From: Lutibacter maritimus
GTDB taxonomy: Bacteria > Bacteroidota > Bacteroidia > Flavobacteriales > Flavobacteriaceae
Direction: 5' to 3'
Assembly: GCF_900116115.1 (NCBI RefSeq)
Contig: NZ_FOZP01000003.1
Span: 346,345-410,344, forward strand
Length of the DNA: 64,000 nt
This document shows, piece after piece, positions 9,359 to 23,725 of the stretch. Each line of letters opens with the position of its first letter. Within the stretch, counting starts at the first letter, position 1. The position numbers and the translations under genes were made by a program. The notes beneath the pieces are model-generated. The model saw only the letters and a list, made by a program, of their open reading frames with translations. It did not search any database and was not told where the DNA came from.

Positions 9359-10906
9359 ATGAAAAATATATATAAAATATTTATAGCTTCTATTTTATTA
9401 GTTGTTATAGCATCATGTAATGATGATGAGTTTATTGAACAAACATCTCCAGATCAATTGACTTCACTATCTTTTTGGAGAAACTTAGAGGATGCCCAAT
9501 CAGGTTTAACAGCTGCATATTCTGAATTAGAATCAAGAAGTAATTTTTGGGATGGTTGGCAAGAAGGAAGACCAGTGGTAGAATATTTTAGATCAGATTA
9601 TGCTCTTCCAGGACCAGATGCAATTAATTATGCGCATTGGATGTCAATTTTTAATTTTAATTACACTAATGGACATACGTTTGTTGATGTTTTATGGGGG
9701 ACTAATTATAAAGGATTGAATTTTGCTAATCAGGTAATTACTAAAGTAGGAGAAATGACTTTAGAACAAATATCTGACGCTGATAAAAAGCAAATTATTG
9801 GTGAGGCGACATTTTTAAGAGCCTATTACCATTTTAAATTATTAACACTATATGAACAAATAATTATAAGAGATCAAATTATAACCCAGGAAACTTTAGA
9901 TAAACCATTATCTACAAGGCCAGAGGCATGGGATGCCATAATAACTGATTTTAGTAATGCAGCAGAAATGTTGTCATCAACAAATACACCTGAAAATTAT
10001 GGTAGAGCAACTAAAGGAGCTGCTTTATCTTATTTAGGAAAAGCATATTTATATAAAGCTGGTGATCCAACTTCATCAGAAAATGATGATTTTCAAAATG
10101 CAGTAATCGCCTTAAAACCTGTTGTTGAGGGTGCTGTTGGAAGTTATGGATTAGAACCAAATTTTTCAAGTTTATTTAATGGCGAAAATGAAAATAGCCA
10201 AGAATCTATCTTTGAACTGCAATTTAAAAGTGGAGATGCTACATCATGGAATGCAACAAGGTTACATGCCTTTGTTGGAGACTGGTCAGTTGGTGGCTGG
10301 GGTGGTATTGAAGCAACAATGGCTGTTGTCAATGAAATGAAAAAAGAAGGAAAGATTGCGTCAAATGGTTTATACGATAATAGATTATATGGATCACTTT
10401 ATTTTAGAGATTCTTTTTATAATGATACGAATACAAATGAAATGCAAGGAAGTACTTGGGATAATTTGATGAATTCAACTTATGGAGATATTTATGAAAA
10501 TCATGCGTATTTTAGAAAATGGTTGCCAAATTATGTTTGGAATAATGGATACGTAGGTGTAAATGTTGTTTTAATGCGCTATGCTGATGTTTTATTAATG
10601 TATGCCGAAGCATTAAACGAAACAGGAAATACGCCATTGGCTATTCCAATAATAAATAATATTAGAAATGTTCATGGTTTTATGCCTCAAATAACAGTCA
10701 CTTCAAAAGAAGCAGTTAAGGCACAAATAATTCATGAGCGCACCATGGAATTGACACTTGAATCTGTTCGATTTTTTGATTTAAGAAGATGGGGAATGTT
10801 AGATCAAGCTATGCAAGCGGCAGGAAGAAGCAATTTTAGTGCTGCAGCACATGCGTATTTACCAATTCCATTAAGTGAAATAAATTCTAATTCTAATGTT
10901 AATTAA
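9359..10906 (+). CDS. SusD/RagB-family nutrient-binding outer membrane lipoprotein
   Basis: A 515-residue lipoprotein with a signal peptidase II site (VVIASC, lipidated C20) followed by acidic residues, consistent with surface export. The N-terminal part contains the SusD-like segment (SPDQLTSLSFWRNLEDAQSGLTAAY), helical TPR-like regions (IIGEATFLRAYYHFKLL), and the typical C-terminal closing motifs (MRYADVLLMYAEALNETG, then ERTMELTLESVRFFDLRRWG). SusD proteins bind glycan at the cell surface and act as a lid on the SusC barrel. It starts 21 bases after the SusC gene, so the two are co-transcribed. The length and motif order are normal. Confidence 0.96.
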   Translation: MKNIYKIFIASILLVVIASCNDDEFIEQTSPDQLTSLSFWRNLEDAQSGLTAAYSELESRSNFWDGWQEGRPVVEYFRSDYALPGPDAINYAHWMSIFNFNYTNGHTFVDVLWGTNYKGLNFANQVITKVGEMTLEQISDADKKQIIGEATFLRAYYHFKLLTLYEQIIIRDQIITQETLDKPLSTRPEAWDAIITDFSNAAEMLSSTNTPENYGRATKGAALSYLGKAYLYKAGDPTSSENDDFQNAVIALKPVVEGAVGSYGLEPNFSSLFNGENENSQESIFELQFKSGDATSWNATRLHAFVGDWSVGGWGGIEATMAVVNEMKKEGKIASNGLYDNRLYGSLYFRDSFYNDTNTNEMQGSTWDNLMNSTYGDIYENHAYFRKWLPNYVWNNGYVGVNVVLMRYADVLLMYAEALNETGNTPLAIPIINNIRNVHGFMPQITVTSKEAVKAQIIHERTMELTLESVRFFDLRRWGMLDQAMQAAGRSNFSAAAHAYLPIPLSEINSNSNVN

Positions 10907-10928
10907 TAGAATGTTTTAAGGTTTGTTT

Positions 10929-10961
10929 AATATACGGAGCAATAAAATTGCTCCGTATATT
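10929..10961 (+). terminator. Perfect 15-bp hairpin after the SusD gene
   Basis: AATATACGGAGCAAT (10929-10943) and its exact complement at 10947-10961 form a strong stem with a three-base loop, 23 bases after the SusD stop. No continuous T run follows directly, so it may be a transcript 3' end or a stabilising or processing element between susCD and the downstream hydrolase genes. Confidence 0.6.
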
Positions 10962-11068
10962 CACATACATAAATTAATTTTTTATTGAATTATCTTATTG
11001 ATGTTTTTAGTACATCAACTACTTTTTAAGTTTATTCTTCATATTTTTATTATATAAATTATAACTAA

Positions 11069-13051
11069 ATGAAATCAATTCTTTCGTTTCTTTCAATAGT
11101 TTTAGTTTTTACTAGTTGTAAAACTGAAATAGAAAAGTCAGGTTTAATTAATAACACAACTCAAATTTCAAATGTTTTAAATTTTAACGGAACTCCAAAA
11201 ACTGCTTTTGATAAAAAAATGCTTATGTTTTCGGATCAAGGAGCTTGGTTTGCATACAGTTTTCCTGATACAATTTCTAACTTTGGTGGTTTTTCTGGAC
11301 CATTTTTAATGACACAACAAAACGGAGTTTGGAGTAGTGCAAATCTATCTCAATTAGTTTTAAAAGATGTTAATTGGAAATCTATTGAAACGAATAGTTA
11401 TGCAAGTCATTTAGAGCAAATTTTTAAAAGTGATAGCTTAGAATTGAAACAACAACTTGTTTTTAGTTCTGGTCATACAGCACTTATAAAATCTGAGATT
11501 ACAAATATTAGTAATAAAGAAGCTGAACTATCAATTCATTGGAAAAATCAACCAATTTTAGCTGAAGGTATTGAAATTACTTCATCAAAAAACGAAGTGA
11601 TTATTAAATCAACAAAAACTAATGCAATAGGTCATCTCCTATTTCCAAAAGGGACATCAATTAAAAACACAGATAGTACTTATAGTACTGAATTAGAAAA
11701 TATTTCGTTAAAACCAAATCAAGTCAAAGAAATAACCATTTCACAAACTTTTATTTTTACAGAGTATTCATGGGAAAAAGAGAAAGAATCACTTTTAGCC
11801 ACTTCTTTTGATTCCGTTTTAACAATTAGAAAATTGGAAAAGGAAGCACAATTTTTATCATTAAAAAATAATTTAAAGTCTCAATTTAAGGACAGCATTT
11901 ACCAACAAGTTTTAGCAAAATCACTCGTAACACTTCAAAATAATTGGCGTATTGCAGCAGGTGAACTTAAATATGAAGGTTTGTTTCCTAGTTATCATTA
12001 TGAATGGTTTCACGGATTTTGGTCTTGGGATTCTTGGAAACATGCTGTTGGATTGTCATATTTCAATACCAATTTAGCAAAAAACCAAATGCGAGCACTT
12101 TTTGATTTTCAAAAAGAAGATGGGTTTATAGTTGACTGTATTTATAGAAACACATCTATTGAACCTCATAATTATAGAGATACTAAACCACCTCTTTCGG
12201 CTTGGGCTGTTGAAAAAATTTATGAAATAGATAAAGATTTGGAATTTGTTAAAGAAATGTATCCTAAATTAAAGAAATATCATAATTGGTGGTATAACAA
12301 AAGAGATCACGATAAAGATGGATTGTGCGAATACGGCTCAACTGATGGTTCTTTAATTGCAGCTAAATGGGAAAGTGGTATGGACAATGCTATCCGTTTT
12401 GATGATTCCAAAATATTAAAAAATGGAGATGGAGCCTATTCTTTAAATCAAGAAAGTGTTGATTTAAATGCTTATTTATATGCTGAAAAAAAATATTTAA
12501 TACTATTAGCTGAAGCATTAAACTTAACCGAAGATGCTAAAACTTATAAAAAAGAAGCTGCCCTATTAAAAACCAACATTCAACAACAATTTTATGACAC
12601 TAAAGATGGTTGGTTTTATGATACTAATTTAGAAGGAACAGTATTTATTAAAGGAGAAGGAAGTGAAGGCTGGACAGCACTTTGGGCAAATGCAGCGACA
12701 CATGAGCAAGCAGAAGCTGTAAAAAATAAAATGATGAATCCTTTAAAATTTTATACCAAAGTTCCTTTTCAAACTATGAGTGCAGATCACTCAAAATTTG
12801 ATCCGTTAAACGGTTATTGGAGAGGTCCAAATTGGTTAGACCAGGCTTATTTTGGTGTAAAGGGATTGCGAAATTATGGATTTAATGTTGAAGCTGACAA
12901 AGTCACTGTTCAAATTTTAAATGGTGCAGAAGGCATTTTAGGAAAGGGCAAATCTATTAGAGAAAATTACCACCCAGTAACAGGTGAAGGTTTAAATGCC
13001 GAAAATTTTAGCTGGAGTGCCGCACACATTATTATGCTTTTAACGGATTAA
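11069..13051 (+). CDS. GH63-type (alpha/alpha)6-barrel glycosidase, lipoprotein
   Basis: A 660-residue lipoprotein (signal peptidase II site VFTSC, C17). The C-terminal half, from about residue 300, resembles the (alpha/alpha)6 barrel of GH63 and GH37 enzymes, as in YgjK-type glucosidases: GFWSWDSWKHAVG near 325, a RGPNWLDQAYFG segment near 585, and a closing GEGLNAENFSWSAAH. These enzymes hydrolyse alpha-glucosidic linkages with inversion, using one aspartate and one glutamate. The N-terminal 250 residues are a beta-rich domain, as in the family. It follows the SusD gene after 162 bases and is 5 bases before the kinase-aminotransferase fusion, so the two are probably co-transcribed. Family assignment is good; substrate is inference. 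Confidence 0.82.
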   Translation: MKSILSFLSIVLVFTSCKTEIEKSGLINNTTQISNVLNFNGTPKTAFDKKMLMFSDQGAWFAYSFPDTISNFGGFSGPFLMTQQNGVWSSANLSQLVLKDVNWKSIETNSYASHLEQIFKSDSLELKQQLVFSSGHTALIKSEITNISNKEAELSIHWKNQPILAEGIEITSSKNEVIIKSTKTNAIGHLLFPKGTSIKNTDSTYSTELENISLKPNQVKEITISQTFIFTEYSWEKEKESLLATSFDSVLTIRKLEKEAQFLSLKNNLKSQFKDSIYQQVLAKSLVTLQNNWRIAAGELKYEGLFPSYHYEWFHGFWSWDSWKHAVGLSYFNTNLAKNQMRALFDFQKEDGFIVDCIYRNTSIEPHNYRDTKPPLSAWAVEKIYEIDKDLEFVKEMYPKLKKYHNWWYNKRDHDKDGLCEYGSTDGSLIAAKWESGMDNAIRFDDSKILKNGDGAYSLNQESVDLNAYLYAEKKYLILLAEALNLTEDAKTYKKEAALLKTNIQQQFYDTKDGWFYDTNLEGTVFIKGEGSEGWTALWANAATHEQAEAVKNKMMNPLKFYTKVPFQTMSADHSKFDPLNGYWRGPNWLDQAYFGVKGLRNYGFNVEADKVTVQILNGAEGILGKGKSIRENYHPVTGEGLNAENFSWSAAHIIMLLTD

Positions 13052-13056
13052 CACCT

Positions 13057-19249
<6,193 letters not shown>

Positions 19250-19324
19250 TTGAAAGAATCATAGACAATTACTTTCAGAATTGTACAGTGCTAATTTAAA
19301 ACAGCCAAAAGAATATAATTATAT

Positions 19325-19606
19325 ATGATACCAGTACTACTTTTAATGACAATTGGTTTTATTCTTGGATATGTGCTCCGAAATAAAACCAAATTCATTC
19401 AATTTTCAAACAAGGCTACAACACTCATAATTTATTTATTATTATTTCTATTAGGAATTGGTGTCGGTTTAAATGAAACTATTATTTCTAATATGGATAC
19501 TATTGGTTTACAAGCTATTTTAATAACTTTTGGAGCCGTTTTAGGAAGCCTAATTTTTGCGTATATCACTTATAAATTATTCTTTATTCAAAAAAATGAA
19601 AAATAG
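19325..19606 (+). CDS. LysO-type exporter, N-terminal subunit (DUF340-like)
   Basis: A 93-residue membrane protein with three predicted helices (about 1-18, 28-47 and 58-80), containing the glycine-rich LLLFLLGIGVGLNE motif seen in the N-terminal part of the lysine exporter LysO (YbjE). In Escherichia coli LysO is one chain of about 300 residues; here the equivalent is split between this gene and the next. The stop codon overlaps the next gene's ATG by 11 bases (ATGAAAAATAG), a sign of translational coupling. It follows the GH2 gene by 75 bases, so it may be the end of the PUL transcript. The substrate, lysine or an analogue, is inferred from the family only. Confidence 0.75.
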   Translation: MIPVLLLMTIGFILGYVLRNKTKFIQFSNKATTLIIYLLLFLLGIGVGLNETIISNMDTIGLQAILITFGAVLGSLIFAYITYKLFFIQKNEK

Positions 19607-20201
19607 CATCATCATACTTTTAATGTTTATACTGGGTGTAGTTTTAGGACTGTACAAATTCTTGCCAGATTTTTTGATTACAAATGATTTTTCTAAATAC
19701 TCATTATATGCTTTAATGTTTTTTGTAGGTATTGGTATTGGAGCAGATGCTGATGCGCTTAGTATAATTCGTAAAACAAAAATTAAAATTATACTCGTTC
19801 CATTTTGTGTTATTTTTGGTTCATTATTAGGAGCGGCAATAACCTCTTTTTTTATTTCTGAAATTAGTATGGCAGAAACTATGGCTGTAGCTGCTGGATT
19901 TGGATATTATAGTTTGTCTTCAATATTTATAACAGAAATTAGTGGAGAAACCTTAGGTGTTATCGCCTTATTATCTAATATTTCAAGAGAAATAATTACG
20001 CTTTTAGCAACACCTTTTTTTGTGAAATATTTTGGTAAATTAGGAGGTATAGCTTCAGGTGGAGCTACGTCAATGGATACTTGTTTACCTATTATTTCAG
20101 AAAGCACAGGAAAAGAATGGGCTATAATTGCTGTTTTCAGTGGTGTTGTATTAACTATATTTGTACCATTTTTAGTTCCTTTTTTATTAACATTTATTTA
20201 A
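19596..20201 (+). CDS. LysO-family lysine exporter, C-terminal subunit
   Basis: A 201-residue membrane protein from the ATG at 19596. The frame extends further upstream, but this ATG is preferred because it gives a proper first membrane helix and an 11-base coupled overlap with the previous gene. It has about six hydrophobic segments and LysO family landmarks: MFFVGIGIGADADAL near the start, AAGFGYYSLSSIFITEI in the middle, and GGATSMDTCLPII near the end. LysO exports lysine and toxic lysine analogues such as thialysine. The two genes together cover the length of a single-chain LysO. Position after the possible hydroxylysine-type kinase/lyase fusion makes a link to lysine-like compounds conceivable, but this is inference. 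Confidence 0.82.
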   Translation: MKNSIIILLMFILGVVLGLYKFLPDFLITNDFSKYSLYALMFFVGIGIGADADALSIIRKTKIKIILVPFCVIFGSLLGAAITSFFISEISMAETMAVAAGFGYYSLSSIFITEISGETLGVIALLSNISREIITLLATPFFVKYFGKLGGIASGGATSMDTCLPIISESTGKEWAIIAVFSGVVLTIFVPFLVPFLLTFI

Positions 20202-20511
20202 ACTAATATGACTTAAGAGATAAAAAATAGATTGCTATAATTTGTTTTATTCTCTATAGCGTTATAATTGGTGTTGGTATCAAAAATTTGCAAAGAATTG
20301 ATCTATAACTCTGGAAAAAAAGAAAAAATAATAAAATAAAGTTATCTTCTGAAGACACTTATAATATAAGAATTTATTTAACTCCAGATTCTAATTTATA
20401 TGGCACAATAGTATAAAATCTTCAACATAGCCTTATTTTGATAAGAATAATTATTTACATATGGCTTCAAAAGGAATTACAATTAATTATGTAGCCTTTA
20501 TTCAGAACTAG
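20202..20511. other. Gene-free degenerate stretch
   Basis: About 310 bases in which all six frames are broken. On the plus strand near 20232-20306 a hydrophobic run (FILYSVIIGVGIKNL) is followed by a stop and then by a polar run (SSEDTYNIRIYLTPDSNLYG, about 20340-20412), which could be the remains of a small membrane or lipoprotein gene. No family could be recognised. Its position beside an integrase fragment fits a decayed insertion. Confidence 0.45.
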
Positions 20512-20577
20512 TCACCAACGTTTGGATAAATCCCCATTAGCATCATAAATTTTGGGATTTGAATAATTCTTTTTCAT
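20512..20577 (-). pseudogene. Truncated N-terminus of a tyrosine recombinase/integrase
   Basis: Only 21 codons remain before a TGA: the translation runs MKKNYSNPKIYDANGDLSKRW. The NYxNPKIYDANGDLSKRW pattern is, from memory, the arm-binding N-terminal start of many Bacteroidota integrases, where it continues with WYVYFSFRNP. Here the stop falls directly after the tryptophan and no catalytic domain exists downstream. The remnant lies beyond the 3' end of the initiator tRNA gene, a common place for integrated elements. The same frame is open upstream to an ATG at 20646, but the internal ATG at 20577 fits the family start. This is a short match, so confidence is moderate. Confidence 0.5.
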
Positions 20578-20584
20578 AGACAAA

Positions 20585-20605
20585 TCGTATGCACTTTCGT
20601 ATGCA
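20585..20605 (-). repeat. Direct repeat TCGTATGCA x2 next to integrase remnant
   Basis: Two identical 9-base copies at 20585-20593 and 20597-20605 with a 3-base spacer lie 8 bases upstream of the integrase fragment start. They could be remains of protein-binding sites, such as arm-type or regulator sites, of a decayed element. Confidence 0.55.
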
Positions 20606-20646
20606 TTTTGACTATCAAAGATAAGAAATTTGTTAAAATTAAACAT

Positions 20647-20680
20647 AAAAAAACAGTTTAGGAATCTAAACTGTTTTTTT
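20647..20680 (-). terminator. Intrinsic terminator downstream of tRNA-fMet
   Basis: A 10-bp stem, AAACAGTTTA at 20651-20660 and TAAACTGTTT at 20667-20676, is flanked by A and T runs on both sides, so it can work in either direction. It lies 19 bases after the tRNA 3' end and probably ends that transcript. Confidence 0.8.
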
Positions 20681-20698
20681 ACATTGTTTTAAAAATAG

Positions 20699-20771
<73 letters not shown>

Positions 20772-20781
20772 ATTTGGATTG

Positions 20782-20789
20782 CAAAGATA
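20782..20789 (-). promoter_or_regulatory. TAnnTTTG -7 promoter element of tRNA-fMet
   Basis: TATCTTTG read on the minus strand, with a TTG about 18 bases further upstream matching the -33 element of Bacteroidota sigma-A promoters. Transcription would begin a few bases before the tRNA 5' end. Confidence 0.75.
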
Positions 20790-20841
20790 CATGTTTTTTC
20801 AAAAAAACAATAAGTTTTTACAAAATAAAAATATTAAAGTT

Positions 20842-20849
20842 TACCTTTG
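20842..20849 (+). promoter_or_regulatory. TAnnTTTG -7 promoter element of era
   Basis: TACCTTTG lies 18 bases before the chosen ATG of era, implying a very short leader. No clear -33 TTG is visible at the right distance. Confidence 0.65.
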
Positions 20850-20867
20850 CACTCTTAAATCTTGAAA

Positions 20868-21749
20868 ATGAAGCACAAAGCAGGTTTTGTAAATATTATT
20901 GGAAATCCAAATGTTGGAAAATCAACATTAATGAATGCATTTGTTGGTGAAAGATTATCAATCATCACATCAAAAGCACAAACAACCCGTCACAGAATTT
21001 TAGGAATTGTGAATGGTGATGATTTTCAAATTTTATTTTCTGATACTCCCGGAATTATAAAACCAGCTTACGAATTACAAGTTTCAATGATGGATTTTGT
21101 AAAATCTGCATTTGAAGATGCAGATGTGCTTATTTATATGGTTGAGCCAGGTGAAAAAGAATTAAAAGATGAACAATTTTTTAATAAAATTAAAAACTCT
21201 AAAATTCCAGTTTTATTATTAATTAATAAAATTGATACCTCAACACAAGAAGTAATTGAAGAAAAGGTATTGTATTGGAAAGATAAAGTACCAAATGCTG
21301 AAATTTTTGTAATTTCTGCCTTAGAAAATTTTAATATTGAAGCTGTTTTTAATCGTATTTTAGAAGTATTACCAGAATCTCCTGCCTTTTATCCAAAAGA
21401 TCAATTAACAGATAAACCCGAACGTTTTTTTGTAAACGAAGCTATTCGTGAAAAAATATTGTTGCATTATAAAAAAGAAATACCATATTCTGTTGAAATA
21501 GACACTGAAGAATTTTTTGAAAGCGATAAAATTATTAAAATTCGATCAGTAATTATGGTTGAACGAGAAACTCAAAAAGGAATTATTATTGGTCATAAAG
21601 GAGCGCCGTTAAAGCGAGTAGGTACGGAAGCTAGAAAAGATTTAGAAAAATTCTTCAACAAAAAAATACATTTAGAATTATATGTAAAAGTAAATAAGGA
21701 TTGGAGAAACGACAAACGTCAATTACGCCGTTTTGGCTATAATGATTAG
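20868..21749 (+). CDS. era: GTPase Era
   Basis: A 293-residue GTPase that binds the 3' end of 16S rRNA and helps 30S ribosomal subunit maturation. The N-terminal G domain has G1 GNPNVGKST, G3 DTPGI and G4 NKID; the C-terminal KH domain starts near residue 200 and contains GHKGAPLKRVGTEARKDLE. An in-frame TTG lies two codons earlier, but the ATG at 20868 is the better start because it is followed at once by the conserved KAGFVNIIGNPNVGKS block and lies close behind a promoter element. The gene is divergent from the initiator tRNA. It is the first of two ribosome-assembly GTPase genes here (der follows). Confidence 0.96.
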   Translation: MKHKAGFVNIIGNPNVGKSTLMNAFVGERLSIITSKAQTTRHRILGIVNGDDFQILFSDTPGIIKPAYELQVSMMDFVKSAFEDADVLIYMVEPGEKELKDEQFFNKIKNSKIPVLLLINKIDTSTQEVIEEKVLYWKDKVPNAEIFVISALENFNIEAVFNRILEVLPESPAFYPKDQLTDKPERFFVNEAIREKILLHYKKEIPYSVEIDTEEFFESDKIIKIRSVIMVERETQKGIIIGHKGAPLKRVGTEARKDLEKFFNKKIHLELYVKVNKDWRNDKRQLRRFGYND

Positions 21750-22253
21750 TTATTTTTGCAAAGTTTTCATCATAAATTGATATAATTCATCCATTTGTTT
21801 ATTTCCAGTACTTTTTCCTAATCTACCTAAAAAGTACATTAAAACCCAAACAATAGGCAATGCAATAACAATGGTTAAAGCAAGAGAAAAATCTGTTTTT
21901 AAACTCCACTGTACATAAGCCATTACGGCAAAACCAATAAAAGCAACCGCTACAGCAAAATGAAAAAACATAAATAAAGTCCAAACTTGCGGTTTTGGTC
22001 CAAACAATCCTTTTACAATAGTTTTATCAATGTCAGTTTGTTCAATTTCAATATTTAATTGTGGCGACCAAAAATGATTTTCATTTTTTGGAACATCAAT
22101 AACAATATGACCATCAACAATTTTACTACAATATTTACAATCGCCGTCACTTAAATTAGCTTTAAATTTAGAAATTAAATCATCCTGATTTTCATTTAAT
22201 TCCATTTTAAACCTTGGACGCAAATGAATATTGCTGTTTGTATTTGTGGTCAT
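21750..22253 (-). CDS. Conserved flavobacterial membrane protein of unknown function
   Basis: A 167-residue protein with a soluble N-terminal half and two membrane helices at about residues 97-118 and 124-147. The soluble part contains CKYCSKIV (two cysteines two residues apart) and HFWSPQLNIEIEQ; it does not match a family I can name. It lies between the era and der genes on the opposite strand and touches the era stop codon directly. Such proteins occur between these GTPase genes in related genomes, as far as I recall, and are sometimes labelled GTP-binding without reason; no nucleotide-binding motif is present here. Confidence 0.75.
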   Translation of the reverse strand: MTTNTNSNIHLRPRFKMELNENQDDLISKFKANLSDGDCKYCSKIVDGHIVIDVPKNENHFWSPQLNIEIEQTDIDKTIVKGLFGPKPQVWTLFMFFHFAVAVAFIGFAVMAYVQWSLKTDFSLALTIVIALPIVWVLMYFLGRLGKSTGNKQMDELYQFMMKTLQK

Positions 22254-22344
22254 AAATCATAAAAATTTGTTTTGAAATATACACATTTTTATCAAATGTC
22301 TAATTTAGAGATGTTAATACTTAAATTACCAAAATAAAATTATG

Positions 22345-22352
22345 TAATTTTG
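22345..22352 (+). promoter_or_regulatory. TAnnTTTG -7 promoter element of der
   Basis: TAATTTTG lies 20 bases before the der ATG. It matches the Bacteroidota -7 consensus and gives a short leader. Confidence 0.65.
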
Positions 22353-22372
22353 CAAAAAATTTAAAAACACGA

Positions 22373-23674
22373 ATGAGTAATATAGTAGCCATAGTAGGAA
22401 GACCAAATGTTGGAAAATCAACATTGTTTAATCGTTTAGTACAACGAAGAGACGCCATTGTTGATGCGGTAAGTGGTGTTACAAGAGATAGACATTACGG
22501 TAAAAGCAACTGGAATGGTAAAGAATTTTCGGTAATTGATACCGGTGGATATACCGTTGGTTCTGATGATATTTTTGAAGAAGAAATTAGAAAACAAGTT
22601 AATTTAGCCATTGAAGAAGCTGATATTATTGTTTTTGTAGTTGATGTTGAAGAAGGAATATCTCCAATGGATGAAGAGGTTGCTAAATTATTACGAAAAG
22701 TTAAAAAGCCAATTTTTATGGCAGTTAACAAAGTTGACAACTCTATGAGAGATGCTAACGCCGTAGAATTTTACAATTTAGGATTAGGTGAATATTACAC
22801 AATTTCATCTATTAATGGAAGTGGAACTGGAGAGTTGTTAGATGCAATGGTTGAAGAAATGACTGATATTATTGAAGAAGAAACTGAACTGCCTCGTTTT
22901 GCAGTTGTTGGTCGTCCAAATGCAGGAAAATCTTCATTTATAAACGCATTAATTGGAGAAGAAAGAAATATAGTAACAGATATTGCAGGAACAACACGTG
23001 ATACCGTTGATACAAAATACAATCGTTTTGGGTTTGATTTTAATTTAGTTGATACGGCTGGCATTAGAAAAAAATCGAAAGTAAAAGAAGATTTAGAATT
23101 TTACTCCGTAATGCGCGCTGTAAAAACCATCGAGTTGTGTGATGTTGCTATTTTAGTTTTAGATGCTACGCGTGGTTTTGAAGGACAAGATGAAAACATT
23201 TTTTGGCTGGCTGAAAAAAACAAAAAAGGAATTATTATTTTAGTGAATAAATGGGATTTGGTTGAAAAAGAAACCAATACAATGCGTGATTTTGAAGCTC
23301 AGATAAGACGAGAAATTGCTCCATTTACCGATGTGCCAATTATTTTTATTAGCGCATTAACAAAACAACGTATTTTTAAAGCAATTGAAACTGCTGTTGA
23401 AGTTTATGAAAACAGGAAAAAACGTATTACTACTAGCAAATTAAATGATACGATGTTGGAAATTATAAAACACAATCCACCACCATCTAACAAAGGAAAA
23501 TTTGTAAAAGTTAAATACTGTATGCAACTTCCTACACCAACACCTCAATTTGTATTTTTTTCAAATTTACCGCAATACGTGAAGGATCCTTATAAACGCT
23601 ATGTTGAAAATAAAATGCGAGAAATATTTGACTTTAAAGGGGTTCCTATAGTAATATATTTTAGAAAAAAATAA
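22373..23674 (+). CDS. der: Ribosome biogenesis GTPase Der (EngA)
   Basis: A 433-residue protein with two tandem GTPase domains and a C-terminal KH-like domain. The first G domain has GRPNVGKST (residue about 9) and NKVD, and the second has GRPNAGKSS (about 182), DTAGIRKKS and NKWD. The KH-like domain occupies about 350-433. Der assists 50S ribosomal subunit assembly. The length and motif order are those of the family. The gene is transcribed alone from its own promoter and ends in a shared terminator with the convergent peptidase gene. Confidence 0.97.
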   Translation: MSNIVAIVGRPNVGKSTLFNRLVQRRDAIVDAVSGVTRDRHYGKSNWNGKEFSVIDTGGYTVGSDDIFEEEIRKQVNLAIEEADIIVFVVDVEEGISPMDEEVAKLLRKVKKPIFMAVNKVDNSMRDANAVEFYNLGLGEYYTISSINGSGTGELLDAMVEEMTDIIEEETELPRFAVVGRPNAGKSSFINALIGEERNIVTDIAGTTRDTVDTKYNRFGFDFNLVDTAGIRKKSKVKEDLEFYSVMRAVKTIELCDVAILVLDATRGFEGQDENIFWLAEKNKKGIIILVNKWDLVEKETNTMRDFEAQIRREIAPFTDVPIIFISALTKQRIFKAIETAVEVYENRKKRITTSKLNDTMLEIIKHNPPPSNKGKFVKVKYCMQLPTPTPQFVFFSNLPQYVKDPYKRYVENKMREIFDFKGVPIVIYFRKK

Positions 23675-23681
23675 TTAAAAT

Positions 23682-23718
23682 GTTGGTTAAGTATCTTTTT
23701 ATAAAATGCTTAACCAAC
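23682..23718. terminator. Bidirectional hairpin between der and the peptidase gene
   Basis: GTTGGTTAAG at 23682-23691 pairs with CTTAACCAAC at 23709-23718 across a 17-base loop, with T-rich sequence on both outer sides. It sits between two convergent genes. Confidence 0.6.
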
Positions 23719-23725
23719 TTTATTT

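Noticed and set aside
20862..20867. TTG start two codons upstream of era
   Set aside because: The ATG at 20868 is followed at once by the conserved family start and is well placed behind the promoter.
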